64,000 nt of DNA from Paenibacillus sp. PL2-23 (GTDB lineage Bacteria; Bacillota; Bacilli; Paenibacillales; Paenibacillaceae). Where the stretch lies: the NCBI RefSeq assembly GCF_040834005.1, contig NZ_CP162129.1, positions 2,008,001 to 2,072,000 of the forward strand, read 5' to 3'. Below, in pieces: positions 8,330-17,962 of the stretch. Each line of letters starts with the position of its first letter. Positions within the stretch are counted from its first letter, which is position 1. The notes below the pieces were generated by a model. That model saw nothing but the letters and a program-made list of their open reading frames with translations, was not told the origin of the DNA and ran no database searches. A program made the position numbers and the translations under genes.

Positions 8330-8363
8330 TTGCTGCCAAACAAGAAAAATAGGAGCGATCATA

Positions 8364-9818
8364 ATGCATAAAAGTAGCACGAAGCCCAATATTGTATCTA
8401 TTCTAGCTGATGATATGGGAGCCTGGGCGTTAGGCTGTTCTGGCAATTCGGAAATAAAAACCCCGCATTTGGATAAGCTGGCGGAGGGGGGAGCGCGGTT
8501 TGATCAGTTTTATTGTGTATCACCCGTATGCTCCCCGGCCAGAGCTTCCATTCTAACGGGTACGATCCCCTCAAGGCATGGCGTACATGATTGGATTCGT
8601 TCAGGGAGTGTGAACAAATCAGAGCTTCCGAACAAGATGAGCAGCATGTCAATCTTCCACGACGAGCATGAGGCAGAGGCCTATTTGGAAGGTCAGCTTA
8701 CTTATACCGACTTGTTATCTCAAGCTGGGTATCGTTGCGCGTTAAGCGGCAAATGGCATTTGGGCAACAGCTCTAAACCCCAGCATGGATTTCATCATTG
8801 GTATACCATTGTGCGAGGGGGCTGCTCCTACATGAAGCCAGACGTTGTGGAGCAAGATGAATTCCGTATAGAGGATGGCTACGTGACTGATCTCATTACA
8901 GATCATGCCATTCATTTTATTGAGGAATTGACGACCACGGCTGATCCATTTTATCTAAGCGTACATTATACGGCACCACATTCCCCATGGGAGCATTCGG
9001 AGCATCCTGAACGGTACTTGCAAATGTATGACGATTGTGAGTTCAACTCTGTTCCAGAGCTTCCAGCGCACCCCAATCAAATTCCAACCTGTCCACGAGG
9101 AGAAGGGGACAGACGACGGGAGCTGCTGCAGGGCTATTATGCAGCTATAACGGCCATGGACCATGGTATCGGACAAATCGTTGCAAAGCTGGATGAGAAG
9201 GGGATTAGAGACAATACTCTGATTGTCTTTATGACAGATAACGGAATGAATATGGGACACCATGGTATATGGGGCAAAGGAAACGGAACGTTTCCACTTA
9301 ATATGTTCGATACTTCAGTGAAGATTCCAGCCATATTCCATCATCGGGGCATGATTCCAGCGGGACAAGTGCTTCGGGAGCTTGTAAGCCAATATGATGT
9401 GTTTCCGACATTGCTGGAGTATGCAGGCATTGAGCTTCATCATCACGAGATAGGCCCAGGCCGAAGCTTTGCGAAGCTAATGCTAGGGACAGAGGGAAAT
9501 CATAATGAACATATCGTTGTATATGATGAATATGGTCCCGTTCGTATGATTCGAACGAAGGAATGGAAGTATGTGCACAGATATCCGTATGGACCGCATG
9601 AGCTGTACCAGCTTAGCAGAGATCCGGAAGAGAATGTTAATCGCATTCAAGATACGAGCTGCGCGCTAACCATTGAGGACATGCAATTACGTCTGGGCAA
9701 CTGGTTTAGCCAATACGTCTTGCCGGAATCGGACGGTGTATATGCGCCGGTTACAGGCCTCGGTCAGATGAAATCTATTCGTCGGGGCCGAATAGAGGCA
9801 GGCACATTCAAGTCGTGA
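8364..9818 (+). CDS. S1-family sulfatase (formylglycine type), cytoplasmic
   Basis: The start at ATG 8364 is chosen because TAGGAGCG lies 8-13 bases upstream; the longer frame from 8217 would overlap the GH29 gene by over 110 bases. The 484-residue product opens with KPNIVSILADDMG (D16, D17). The maturation motif is CSPAR (C56), the Ala variant of C-x-S/P-x-R accepted in this family. The second metal site is FMTDNGMNMGHHG (about residues 290-302). Two HH pairs and YELYQLSRDPEE-like C-terminal elements are typical. There is no signal peptide. It sits between GH29 and a beta-propeller glycosidase in one operon, so it probably removes a second sulfate position from the same imported oligosaccharide. 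Confidence 0.9.
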   Translation: MHKSSTKPNIVSILADDMGAWALGCSGNSEIKTPHLDKLAEGGARFDQFYCVSPVCSPARASILTGTIPSRHGVHDWIRSGSVNKSELPNKMSSMSIFHDEHEAEAYLEGQLTYTDLLSQAGYRCALSGKWHLGNSSKPQHGFHHWYTIVRGGCSYMKPDVVEQDEFRIEDGYVTDLITDHAIHFIEELTTTADPFYLSVHYTAPHSPWEHSEHPERYLQMYDDCEFNSVPELPAHPNQIPTCPRGEGDRRRELLQGYYAAITAMDHGIGQIVAKLDEKGIRDNTLIVFMTDNGMNMGHHGIWGKGNGTFPLNMFDTSVKIPAIFHHRGMIPAGQVLRELVSQYDVFPTLLEYAGIELHHHEIGPGRSFAKLMLGTEGNHNEHIVVYDEYGPVRMIRTKEWKYVHRYPYGPHELYQLSRDPEENVNRIQDTSCALTIEDMQLRLGNWFSQYVLPESDGVYAPVTGLGQMKSIRRGRIEAGTFKS

Positions 9819-9844
9819 AGATTCATTCGCTTAGGAGGAGACAT

Positions 9845-10801
9845 ATGAGAGGTTTTGGTGTGGAATCAGCAGAAGCTTCACTATTCAGCCACAGACTCGA
9901 ACCAATAGGACGTATCCTGGAGGACCGTCATTATCATGTTTGGTGTTGTTCACCCATCTACGACGAGGAAGGTAAGGTGCATGTGTTCTTCTCCAGATGG
10001 CCGCTAGATGCAGGACATGAAGGATGGTTGAAGGTAAGTGAAATTGCTCATGCTGTAGCCGACGAGCCTGGAGGCCCATATAAGGTGTTGGGTACAGTGA
10101 TGACTGGTAGGAAGGGGAAAGCCTGGGACGCAGCGACCATTCATAATCCAACGGTGCAAAAAATCGGTTCAAAGTATGCGATGTTCTACCTGGGCAATTC
10201 CGATGGAACTGTGCATACCCAACGTATTGGGCTGGCTATAGCAGATTCATTGTATGGTCCCTGGAGCCGAGTAGGCAATGAACCCATATTAGATGTAAGT
10301 GAAGACAAAGGGATGTGGGACAGCTACATTACAGTAAATCCGGCTTTGCTGCAGCATCAAGACGGACAATTCTGGCTTTATTACAAAGCATGGGATCGGT
10401 ACAACGACAATATGCGTAAAATGGGGGTGGCCATTGCGAAGCATATTGAAGGCCCTTATATCAAGCATCCCGCTAATCCGCTGGTTGACTTCTCCTGCAT
10501 CCCGGCTGAAGCAGAGGACGCCTATGTCTTTGAAGAAAATGGAAAATACCATATGCTTATGCGAGATATGGGGGTGTTCAGCGAACGAGGTGGAATCTAT
10601 CTGGAGTCGGAAGACGGCTTGCAATGGTCCCAGCCAACGATTGGTTATTACCCAAGTCATTATTATTTTGATGAACCAGAGTACCGCTTTGAGAGGCCGC
10701 AAGTGCTCATGAGGAATGGAACCCCTGCTTATCTGTTCTTGGCGCTTATGGGCTGGAATGGTCAACGATCAAGTGGAGCAGTATTAAAAATCCAGAAATA
10801 A
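9845..10801 (+). CDS. Five-bladed beta-propeller glycosidase (GH43/GH117-like)
   Basis: This 318-residue protein has propeller blade repeats of the GH32/43/68/117 superfamily: VWCCSPIYDEEGKVHVFFSRW, HNPTVQKIGSKYAMFYLG, VNPALLQHQDGQFWLYYKA and ERPQVLMRNGTPAYLFLAL. Repeated GPYKV/GPWSR/GPYIK ends are typical of the fold. The start at ATG 9845 has AGGAGG at 9833-9838; the upstream ATG 9815 overlaps the sulfatase stop and lacks a ribosome site. There is no signal peptide. In agar loci a GH117 enzyme of this fold removes 3,6-anhydro-L-galactose from neoagarobiose, which would suit the GH50 gene downstream. I cannot place the family with certainty. Last gene of the fucU operon. Confidence 0.7.
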   Translation: MRGFGVESAEASLFSHRLEPIGRILEDRHYHVWCCSPIYDEEGKVHVFFSRWPLDAGHEGWLKVSEIAHAVADEPGGPYKVLGTVMTGRKGKAWDAATIHNPTVQKIGSKYAMFYLGNSDGTVHTQRIGLAIADSLYGPWSRVGNEPILDVSEDKGMWDSYITVNPALLQHQDGQFWLYYKAWDRYNDNMRKMGVAIAKHIEGPYIKHPANPLVDFSCIPAEAEDAYVFEENGKYHMLMRDMGVFSERGGIYLESEDGLQWSQPTIGYYPSHYYFDEPEYRFERPQVLMRNGTPAYLFLALMGWNGQRSSGAVLKIQK

Positions 10802-10850
10802 GAAGCAAGGGGGTGCTTCCAGAGCGCTAAATGGTTATGATAAAATAAAA

Positions 10851-10864
10851 TGATAACGCTTTCA
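10851..10864 (+). promoter_or_regulatory. CcpA-binding cre box
   Basis: TGATAACGCTTTCA matches the 14-base consensus TGWNANCGNTNWCA at every defined position. It lies about 40 bp upstream of the transmembrane AraC regulator gene, suggesting glucose repression of the locus activator. Confidence 0.7.
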
Positions 10865-10902
10865 ATACAACTGTACATGGAACGAGTCAAGGGGGGGAGA
10901 AC

Positions 10903-13101
10903 ATGTCCAATCGTCGCGGGAGACCGGTGTTCAAATTTCTTATACCTTATTTGAGCATGCTGCTGCTTGCCAGCTTGGTATCTGTCATTATGTATCAGCA
11001 GACGAGCCGTGTGGTGAAGGAAGAGGTGTCGAGCCGCAACCAGGCCGTCCTACAGCTGGCTAAGCAGCAATTGGATCGACAGATTGTAGAGACCAATCAG
11101 CTTGCCATTAGCCTGAGCCAGGATCCGAGGGTGCTCGCTATGCAGCAAATTGAGAACCCATATGAGCGAAGCAGCATTACACGTCTGATGGAATTGCAGA
11201 AGCAACTTGGCAGCTATTCGGCTATTACACCATCCATTGAAAATTACTACATTCATTATATAAAAAGCCAATTTGTAATATCACCTGATAAACATAGCTT
11301 ATTATCCCGAGCTTCCAGCGCGGAAGCGCAGTCGGATTCCGTCCACACGTTTATTAAGGGTCTTGAGGATCGGTACTATTATCAGGAGATGATGCCGGAG
11401 CTGAAGCTCCGCAGCGCTAATGGTGAACGCCGGCTAATTCCTTACATTCATTCCATTGGTTATCCAAGCTATTATTTGTCACATATTGTGATGTTCATCG
11501 ACAGCTCTTCTATAAGGAATGCGTTGCGTTCGATTGATCTCTCGGAGGGCGGTTATGCCTATCTTGCCAACCAGGAGGGTGACATTATTGCCGGTGTTGC
11601 CGGCAGCGGCGAATTCCTTCCTCGAACCAGCCATAATGAACATGAGCAGCCTTCCGGTCAATTCGTCACCTCCATTGGGCTCGACAACGGCAGCTGGAGT
11701 CTCGTTGCCGTACAGCCGGAGCATATCGTGCTGCGAAAGGTGTACTATGTCAAAAAAATATCTGCGGTTATTATCTTCGGCATGCTGGCAATTGGAGGCG
11801 TGGCTTCTGTGCTGTTTGCTTATCGCAACAGCAGACCATTAAAAGCACTCATTCAGACTGTATTCCAATTAGAGTCGCATAATGAGCGGCTGCATCGAAG
11901 CATGGAAGAGCAAAAGCCGTTGCTGCAGGCGGCATTCCTGCAACGGCTGCTGGATGGTGCGTATCCCGGACAAAAAGAAATGGAGTCTGTGATGCAGTAT
12001 TTGGATATTCCCTTACAGGGCGAACGATATTCCGTTATCATTATTCAATTACCCTATATCTTGGAGTCGATTGATATGGGAGCGTTGGAGAAGCTGGATC
12101 TGGAGAAAGCAGGCTTAAGGGAATGTATCGCGGAGCTGGAGGGGAATCACGCTTGTATGCTGGATATTGGCGAGAGCCGGCTGGCCATGATTTATTCCTC
12201 TGATACAGTCATTGAGGATGCTTGGAAGGAAGAGCTGACCATGAAGCTAAGTGCCATTCAGGAGTTGTTTCTCGGACGCTTCCAGCATGCCTTGCAGTTC
12301 GGCATAGGGCGACCTTATTCCTCATTAATGGATGTGTCGGCATCCTTCGAAGAGGCCTCCATTGCCTTGTCCTTCGGTATGCCTTCCTCTAGTCCCATGC
12401 CGTATTACGATGAGTTGCCCAGACATCCGCAATCGTATTATTATCCGTTCGATGTGGAGCAGAAGCTTCTTAACTATTTGCGAAGCGGGAACATGGAAGA
12501 GCTTGACAACACCTTTGGCAACTTGTTCGTCGAAAATTTTGTTGAGCGCTCTTTAATCGAACCTGTCCTACGGCTCTTGTTGTCCGAATTGGTCAGTACG
12601 GCTCTCAAGTTTATTGATCAGTCGGGCACGCAGATGTTCGAGGATGAAAGTATAGATATGATGTCCTTTCTGCAATTGCCTCATGGAGCAGGTGAAGCGG
12701 AGGCTTGCTTTCATCGAATTACAAGGCTGTACCAGCACATTGCGAGCAAGACCATTGACCAGAAGCGTATTCGGAATGAAGAGCTGATGCGCGAAATTGT
12801 CAGTTATCTGGACCTCCACTATTCAGACCCTTCCTTATGTCTGCCCATGCTGTCTGATCAATTCCAAATATCGGAGACTTATCTTTCGTTGCTGGTAAAA
12901 GAACATACAGGCTGCTCTTTCACGGAATATGTGAACACTAAGCGTATGAATGCTGCCAAAGAGCTATTGTCGGAGTCCAGGCTCAACATTGAACAGATTG
13001 CTGACCATGTGGGATATTCGTCGCTGAATTCATTCAGCCGAGCGTTCAAGCGTATGCATGGCGTAACGCCTACGCATTATCGAGCATTTTCCGGGCAGTG
13101 A
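10903..13101 (+). CDS. Membrane-anchored AraC-family regulator with extracellular sensor
   Basis: This 732-residue one-component regulator has TM1 at residues 11-29, an extracellular dCACHE-like sensor (about 30-285), TM2 at about 286-308 and a cytoplasmic region. The C-terminal AraC helix-turn-helix pair (about 630-730) includes ISETYLSLLVKEHTG and the second-helix motif IADHVGYSSLNSFSRAFKR. The architecture is common in Paenibacillus next to Lpl-type importers and is thought to sense an external ligand or the loaded binding protein. It directly precedes the importer genes at 13313-16995, which also carry a cre-like box, so it probably activates them and perhaps the flanking enzyme operons. 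SD AAGGGGGGGAG precedes ATG 10903. Confidence 0.88.
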   Translation: MSNRRGRPVFKFLIPYLSMLLLASLVSVIMYQQTSRVVKEEVSSRNQAVLQLAKQQLDRQIVETNQLAISLSQDPRVLAMQQIENPYERSSITRLMELQKQLGSYSAITPSIENYYIHYIKSQFVISPDKHSLLSRASSAEAQSDSVHTFIKGLEDRYYYQEMMPELKLRSANGERRLIPYIHSIGYPSYYLSHIVMFIDSSSIRNALRSIDLSEGGYAYLANQEGDIIAGVAGSGEFLPRTSHNEHEQPSGQFVTSIGLDNGSWSLVAVQPEHIVLRKVYYVKKISAVIIFGMLAIGGVASVLFAYRNSRPLKALIQTVFQLESHNERLHRSMEEQKPLLQAAFLQRLLDGAYPGQKEMESVMQYLDIPLQGERYSVIIIQLPYILESIDMGALEKLDLEKAGLRECIAELEGNHACMLDIGESRLAMIYSSDTVIEDAWKEELTMKLSAIQELFLGRFQHALQFGIGRPYSSLMDVSASFEEASIALSFGMPSSSPMPYYDELPRHPQSYYYPFDVEQKLLNYLRSGNMEELDNTFGNLFVENFVERSLIEPVLRLLLSELVSTALKFIDQSGTQMFEDESIDMMSFLQLPHGAGEAEACFHRITRLYQHIASKTIDQKRIRNEELMREIVSYLDLHYSDPSLCLPMLSDQFQISETYLSLLVKEHTGCSFTEYVNTKRMNAAKELLSESRLNIEQIADHVGYSSLNSFSRAFKRMHGVTPTHYRAFSGQ

Positions 13102-13130
13102 TTCAAAGAATTGAATATCCTTCCTTGTAT

Positions 13131-13156
13131 GCCGCATGCAGCGGCTGTTTTTTTTG
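13131..13156 (+). terminator. Terminator after the AraC regulator gene
   Basis: GCCGC and GCGGC (13131-13145, loop ATGCA) are followed by a run of eight T from 13148. It lies 30 bp past the regulator stop. Confidence 0.7.
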
Positions 13157-13192
13157 TTTATTTTGAAAATGCATAATGAAAAATCAAATGGA

Positions 13193-13206
13193 TGAAAGCG
13201 TTTTTA
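13193..13206 (+). promoter_or_regulatory. cre-like box upstream of the importer operon
   Basis: TGAAAGCGTTTTTA differs from TGWNANCGNTNWCA at one position (T for C near the end). It lies 107 bp before the permease ATG at 13313, in the only gap that can hold the operon promoter. Confidence 0.55.
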
Positions 13207-13312
13207 ATCATTTGTATAAAGAAAGGGCAAATGCAGATAGCGTAAATATGCTTTCCCAGCTAAGATCAAATTGTCGACGAGGCTCAACAATAGAAAAGGG
13301 GGACAACAAACA

Positions 13313-14275
13313 ATGAGAACGGTTTCATCCATACAAACCAATCCAAAAGTCAGAATGCGCCTTCCGGCAGAACATCTGAAGCAGGCAAAACGCAGCTGGC
13401 AGCTGCTTGTTTTGTTTTCATTGCCGCTTGCATATTTAATCATTTTTCAATATTGGCCGATGTATGGAGCTCAAATCGCATTTAAAGATTTTATTCCCGT
13501 GAAAGGCGTTATGGGAAGCGAATGGGTCGGCATGAAGCACATGACGAGGTTTTTTGGTTCCTACGATTTCTGGAGAGTGCTGAAAAATACGATTGGCCTG
13601 GCCTTCTATCATTTAATCGTCGGATTTCCGGTGCCGATTATCCTGGCGCTAGGACTGAACTATGTCAGGCAGGCCAGATTCAAGAAGTCTGTGCAAATGA
13701 TTACGTATGCGCCGCACTTTATATCCACTGTTGTTATGGTCGGTATGCTGCTTCAGTTTCTGGATCCACGAACAGGCATTGTAAACCAGTTTCTAAAGCT
13801 AATAGGTGCAGACCCCGTTCACTTTATGGCGAAGCCTGAGCTGTTTCAAACCATCTACGTTCTGTCTGATATTTGGCAGAATGCTGGATGGGGGTGCATC
13901 ATTTATTTGGCTGCGCTGGCAGGCGTAAGCCCGACGCTGCATGAGGCTGCAGTCGTTGACGGCGCAAGCAAGTGGCGTCGCATCTGGCATATTGACCTTC
14001 CGGGCATTATGCCGGTCATGATCATTCTGTTGATCTTGTCGATGGGCAATCTAATGCAAACGGGGTTTGAGAAGGTTTACCTCATGCAGAATCCCGTCAA
14101 TATTACAACCTCTGAAGTTATTGATACTTATGTCTACAAGGTCGGGCTGATCTCGGATGGATTAAATTTCTCCTATGCTTCGGCTATCGGTTTGTTCAAG
14201 TCTATCGTAAATTTAATATTGCTCGTAACCGTCAATCAGATTGCGCGTGTGGTTGGCAAAGAAAGTCTTTGGTAG
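13313..14275 (+). CDS. ABC polysaccharide-type importer permease (LplB family)
   Basis: This 320-residue permease opens with a charged tail, then WQLLVLFSLPLAYLIIFQYWPM, the LplB/YtcP-partner signature in which FQYWPMYGAQIAFKDF is typical. The EAA loop HEAAVVDGASKWRRIWHID lies at about residues 205-223. The start at ATG 13313 has AAAAGGGGGA in front; the longer frame from 13271 begins with a non-ATG codon and no ribosome site. It pairs with the downstream LplC-type permease; the gene ends 3 bp into that gene's SD. These importers usually carry oligosaccharides and use a shared ATPase. In this locus the cargo is presumably the oligosaccharides made by the exported enzymes. Confidence 0.9.
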   Translation: MRTVSSIQTNPKVRMRLPAEHLKQAKRSWQLLVLFSLPLAYLIIFQYWPMYGAQIAFKDFIPVKGVMGSEWVGMKHMTRFFGSYDFWRVLKNTIGLAFYHLIVGFPVPIILALGLNYVRQARFKKSVQMITYAPHFISTVVMVGMLLQFLDPRTGIVNQFLKLIGADPVHFMAKPELFQTIYVLSDIWQNAGWGCIIYLAALAGVSPTLHEAAVVDGASKWRRIWHIDLPGIMPVMIILLILSMGNLMQTGFEKVYLMQNPVNITTSEVIDTYVYKVGLISDGLNFSYASAIGLFKSIVNLILLVTVNQIARVVGKESLW

Positions 14276-14286
14276 GAGGGTCGCAT

Positions 14287-15198
14287 ATGAGCCACATGGG
14301 AAGTCCAAGGCAGAGAATCAAAGAATCAAAAGGGGATGCGGCGTTCACCTGGATCAATTATAGTATCCTGCTTACGATGGTTATTATTACACTGTATCCT
14401 CTCATCTATATTGTAAGCGCATCCTTTAGCGACAGTCAGGCTGTCGTCTCCGGGAAGGTATGGCTGTGGCCGGTTCAACCGACACTGGATGGCTACGAAG
14501 CGATATTCAAGCACAAGCTGATTGTATCCTCTGTCATGAATTCCTTCTATTACATGATTGTAGGCACTCTATTTAATGTTGTTCTTACGCTGCTGGCCGC
14601 TTATCCGTTGTCGCGAAGAGACTTTTATGGCGCCAAGCTGTTTATGGTCCTGCTTGTATTCACGATGATGTTCGATGGAGGATTAATTCCGCGTTATTTG
14701 CTTGTCAAAGATCTCGGTATGCTGGATACGCGGTGGGCGCTTATTATTCCCGCTGCGCTTAGCGTGTGGAATGTCATTATTACACGAACCTACTTCCGCG
14801 TAACCATTTCCAGCGAGCTGCTGGAGGCGGCACAGATGGACGGCTGCAACGATTTCCGGTTCCTGTGGAGGATTGTGCTCCCGCTGTCCGCCCCGATTAT
14901 CGCCGTCATTAGTTTGTTTTATGCCGTCGGTCATTGGAATCAATATTTCAACGCGCTTATTTATTTGAAGGATCAATCGCTTTACCCCCTGCAAATTGTA
15001 TTAAAGGATATTCTGGTACAAAACAAGGTGGATATGAGCATGGTGGCCGATGCCGTTGAAATGGCGGAGAAGGATGCCCTGCGACAGCTGCTCAAATATT
15101 CCTTGATTGTAGTCGCCGCAGGACCGGTATTGGTCTTGTATCCGTTCGTGCAGAAGCATTTTGTAAAGGGCGTTATGATCGGCTCGTTAAAGGAGTAG
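14287..15198 (+). CDS. ABC polysaccharide-type importer permease (LplC/YtcP family)
   Basis: The start at ATG 14287 is set by TAGGAGGG at 14273-14280, which overlaps the upstream stop. The 303-residue protein has a first helix at about residues 22-45 and the family motif YIVSASFSDSQAVVSGKVWL. The EAA loop LLEAAQMDGCNDFRFLWRI lies at about residues 178-196. The C-terminus HFVKGVMIGSLKE is the hallmark end of LplC proteins. It is the second channel subunit of the importer encoded with 13313 and 15334. Confidence 0.92.
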   Translation: MSHMGSPRQRIKESKGDAAFTWINYSILLTMVIITLYPLIYIVSASFSDSQAVVSGKVWLWPVQPTLDGYEAIFKHKLIVSSVMNSFYYMIVGTLFNVVLTLLAAYPLSRRDFYGAKLFMVLLVFTMMFDGGLIPRYLLVKDLGMLDTRWALIIPAALSVWNVIITRTYFRVTISSELLEAAQMDGCNDFRFLWRIVLPLSAPIIAVISLFYAVGHWNQYFNALIYLKDQSLYPLQIVLKDILVQNKVDMSMVADAVEMAEKDALRQLLKYSLIVVAAGPVLVLYPFVQKHFVKGVMIGSLKE

Positions 15199-15333
15199 CG
15201 AATCTTCAAGAAAAGACAGCTTATGGAGAGGGGTGATGCGTATTTGCTAATATTCCTGGCACCAGGTGTCAGAGGCCCTGCATAGCAGTCATCCATTTGA
15301 ATCGGGTTAACTTAAAAAAGGGAGGAAAACAGA

Positions 15334-16995
15334 GTGAAACAAAAATGGACTCTTGCGTTTGTAATGATGTGTTTACTGTTAGCCGCTTGCTCTAATGGAA
15401 GCGGGTCCAATGCGAAGCCGGACAATAAGGAGGGAGACAAAGCGGGGAATACGAGCGCTGTTTCTGCGCCGGGTACCTTTCCAATTGTAGAAGAGAAGGT
15501 TACTTTAAAGGTGCTTGCGGCACTACGGCCGGATGTAGAGGACTATCGTACAAACGAATTTACGAAGTGGCTGGAAGAGCGGACCAATGTGCATCTGGAG
15601 TGGGAGACGGTTCCGGAATCCAACATGAAAGAGAAGCTGAATCTGACGCTGGCGAGCGGTGATTATCCTGACATCTTTATGAATATGGGTATTACAGATG
15701 CGCAGCTCGAGATTTACGGCAACCAGGGGGTATTCCTGCCTCTTGAGGATTTGATTGAACAGCATGCGGTGAATACGAAAAATATATTCGCAGAGCAGGA
15801 GCACTTAAAACCGGCGATTACCTCCAATGACGGTCATATCTACACCATGCCGGATATTAATGAATGCTACCATTGCTATTACTCCGGCAAGCTATGGATT
15901 TACAAGCCTTGGCTGGATAAGCTGGGACTGGAGATGCCAACAACAACGGATGAATTCTATGAAGTACTGAAGGCATTCAAGACTCAGGATCCGAACGGTA
16001 ATGGCATCGCCGATGAAATTCCGCTGTCTGGATCACCCAAAGGGTGGAACAGCTCTGTCGAAGGCTTTTTGATGAACGCATTCGTCTATTACGATTTCAT
16101 AAACGGTGATACAACACGGCGATTGTATATGAATAACGGAGCCATAGATGCGGCGTTTATGTCGGAGCAATACCGCGAAGGGCTGCGGTATATGAAGAAG
16201 CTGTTCGACGAAGGATTAATTAATGCAGAGGCTTTCGTACAGGATGGCGATCAGTTGAAGCAGCTGGGAGCTAATGGGGATGTTGTGATTCTGGGCGCTG
16301 CTCCCAATGGAAGTCCAATCCCGATATCCGATAATGAAAGATGGAAGGATTATGTTGTTGTTCCGCCGCTCAAAGGCCCATCCGGCACGCAATATGTGAA
16401 TGCACAGAATAGAAGAGGCAATGTCAACGGCCGATTTGTAGTGAGTGCGACAAGCAAGCATCCCGAAGTCGCTATACGTCTGGCTGATGCTTTCTACGAT
16501 CCAGAGGTGCAGATGTTCTCCTTGTTCGGCAAGGAAGGCGAGGACTGGAGAAAAGCGGAGAGTGGCGAACAGGGTCTGGAAGGCAATCCAGCGACGTTCG
16601 TACGCTTGAAGAAAACTAGTGAAGTCGCGAATCACAGCTGGAATCAGGCCAACCCGACGAATCGGACTGTTGCTTTCCGAATTGGCGAAGCTATCAATGA
16701 TCCGGTGAACAATGTAGAGTACATTCTGCATGCCTCGACCAAAAGCTATGAGCCGTTCCGTAACGAGACGGTTATGGTTCCGCCGCTCATCTTCAACGAA
16801 GCGCAGTCGTCAGAGCTGCTGGGCTTGCAGAAGACCATCAATGATTACGTCGACAACATGCTTGTCCAGTTCGTCATGGGCGATGCCAATCTGGAAGCCG
16901 GCTGGGACGGTTACCTGAACGAGCTGAGTAATATGAATATTAAGCGCTACCTGGAAATTATGCAGGAGGCGTACGATATTCGCTACAAGAAGTAA
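15334..16995 (+). CDS. ABC importer substrate-binding lipoprotein (LplA family)
   Basis: This 553-residue binding lipoprotein starts at GTG 15334 after GGGAGGAAAAC. It has a basic N-terminus, a hydrophobic stretch and the lipobox LLAAC (Cys about residue 20), then a charged low-complexity linker. The binding domain contains the LplA marks LNLTLASGDYPDIF, GQIYTMP-like DGHIYTMPDINECYHCYY and WIYKPWLDKLGLEMPTT. The Tyr/His/Cys-rich stretch at about residues 175-185 is in the usual ligand cleft. It is separated from the permeases by 135 bp holding no other gene that I can support. It delivers oligosaccharides to the 13313/14287 channel. Confidence 0.9.
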   Translation: MKQKWTLAFVMMCLLLAACSNGSGSNAKPDNKEGDKAGNTSAVSAPGTFPIVEEKVTLKVLAALRPDVEDYRTNEFTKWLEERTNVHLEWETVPESNMKEKLNLTLASGDYPDIFMNMGITDAQLEIYGNQGVFLPLEDLIEQHAVNTKNIFAEQEHLKPAITSNDGHIYTMPDINECYHCYYSGKLWIYKPWLDKLGLEMPTTTDEFYEVLKAFKTQDPNGNGIADEIPLSGSPKGWNSSVEGFLMNAFVYYDFINGDTTRRLYMNNGAIDAAFMSEQYREGLRYMKKLFDEGLINAEAFVQDGDQLKQLGANGDVVILGAAPNGSPIPISDNERWKDYVVVPPLKGPSGTQYVNAQNRRGNVNGRFVVSATSKHPEVAIRLADAFYDPEVQMFSLFGKEGEDWRKAESGEQGLEGNPATFVRLKKTSEVANHSWNQANPTNRTVAFRIGEAINDPVNNVEYILHASTKSYEPFRNETVMVPPLIFNEAQSSELLGLQKTINDYVDNMLVQFVMGDANLEAGWDGYLNELSNMNIKRYLEIMQEAYDIRYKK

Positions 16996-17007
16996 GGAAT
17001 GATGAAC

Positions 17008-17035
17008 AACCCCGACAAAACATCTTGTCGGGGTT
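17008..17035. terminator. Stem-loop between convergent genes
   Basis: AACCCCGACAA (17008-17018) pairs with TTGTCGGGGTT (17025-17035), a perfect 11-bp stem with a 6-base loop, between the convergent binding-protein and AraC genes. Confidence 0.7.
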
Positions 17036-17047
17036 ATGATCATTAAT

Positions 17048-17091
17048 AATAGCCATGTACGAGTCGGTGGGACTGTGCATGGCTATTTATT
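17048..17091 (+). terminator. Second stem-loop before the convergent AraC gene
   Basis: AATAGCCATG (17048-17057) pairs with CATGGCTATT (17078-17087), followed by TATTTT on the plus strand. It overlaps the stop of the leftward AraC gene and gives a backup terminator for the importer operon. Confidence 0.55.
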
Positions 17092-17962
17092 TTGCTCCAA
17101 GTAGAAAGCGCTCTCTGTAGGCGCCAGGGGTGATCCCCTCCTTGCTGCGGAAGATGCGGATGAAATAGCTGCTATGCTCATAGCCCACCTCATAAGCAAT
17201 TTCCTGAATGCTGGTCATCGTATGGGCAAGCATATGTTTGGCTCGTTCCATTCGAATATGCTGCTGATATTGTAACGGTGTCATACCCGTATGCTTCTTC
17301 AGGCATCTGCTTAAATAGTCAATGTGGTAATGCAGCTCATCCTCAAGCTTCTTCGAGCTGAAGGGCTCCTGCATATGGTTCTCCAAATATCGAGCCATTC
17401 GGGTGCACAGCTCCAATGACCTCGACATGGGCCTCGTCTGGTAGATGACTTGCTGCAACTCAAGCAATAGCTGAGCAGTCAGGCTATGGAGCTCCAGTGC
17501 ATTACGGATAAAAATGTGATTGCGAATCTCAACCATCCGATCCAGTATGGGGAGCAGAGGAGGCAAAACAACCTCCGTATGCTTAGGTAGATACATCGCA
17601 TGTGATCGGGGGTTATGATCGTCATCCGTTGGCTGCTGAAGCGTCTCCATCCATTCGAAGCCGCCGCTATTCAACTCGCGAGGAGGAACAGGATGGCTGA
17701 AGTGTACATAATAGGTTTCCGTATTTTGTTCACAGGGGAGATGCCCGAAGTGGGTGCGTCCCGGTTCCAGCAGCAGCATACTGCCCGCCGTAATTGTATA
17801 GGGCTGGTCGTCTTCCGTCATATATAAAGTCCCATTGGTTACGATGATAAGATCGTAAAGGCTCCAGCTTCGCCGGAAATGTGCTTGCCCTTGCTTCCAC
17901 CAGGAATGGCCAACAGTAACAAACTGCGGTAAAGGCGGGATGATAAACTCCAGCATCTTCAT
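17087..17962 (-). CDS. AraC-family regulator with cupin sensor domain
   Basis: This 291-residue cytosolic regulator has an N-terminal AraC_binding jelly roll (about residues 1-150; ITAGSMLLLEPGRTHFGHLP is the cupin strand) and a C-terminal HTH_18 (about 190-288). The DNA-binding part shows HYHIDYLSRCLKKHTGMTP and IQEIAYEVGYEHSSYFIRIFR. Cupin AraC proteins bind a mono- or oligosaccharide directly. It is transcribed away from the GH2-sulfatase genes across a 180-bp divergent promoter region and probably controls them. The start ATG 17960-17962 has GGAGGCGC a few bases upstream on the minus strand. Confidence 0.88.
   Translation of the reverse strand: MKMLEFIIPPLPQFVTVGHSWWKQGQAHFRRSWSLYDLIIVTNGTLYMTEDDQPYTITAGSMLLLEPGRTHFGHLPCEQNTETYYVHFSHPVPPRELNSGGFEWMETLQQPTDDDHNPRSHAMYLPKHTEVVLPPLLPILDRMVEIRNHIFIRNALELHSLTAQLLLELQQVIYQTRPMSRSLELCTRMARYLENHMQEPFSSKKLEDELHYHIDYLSRCLKKHTGMTPLQYQQHIRMERAKHMLAHTMTSIQEIAYEVGYEHSSYFIRIFRSKEGITPGAYRERFLLGAK

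Noticed and set aside
8217..8363. Longer N-terminus for the sulfatase at 8364
   Set aside because: It would overlap the GH29 gene by more than 110 bases, gives no family-like sequence, and the ATG at 8364 has a good ribosome site.
15199..15333. Tiny ORF (about 20 codons from near 15223) between permease and binding-protein genes
   Set aside because: No ribosome site of its own, no recognisable product and too short to support.
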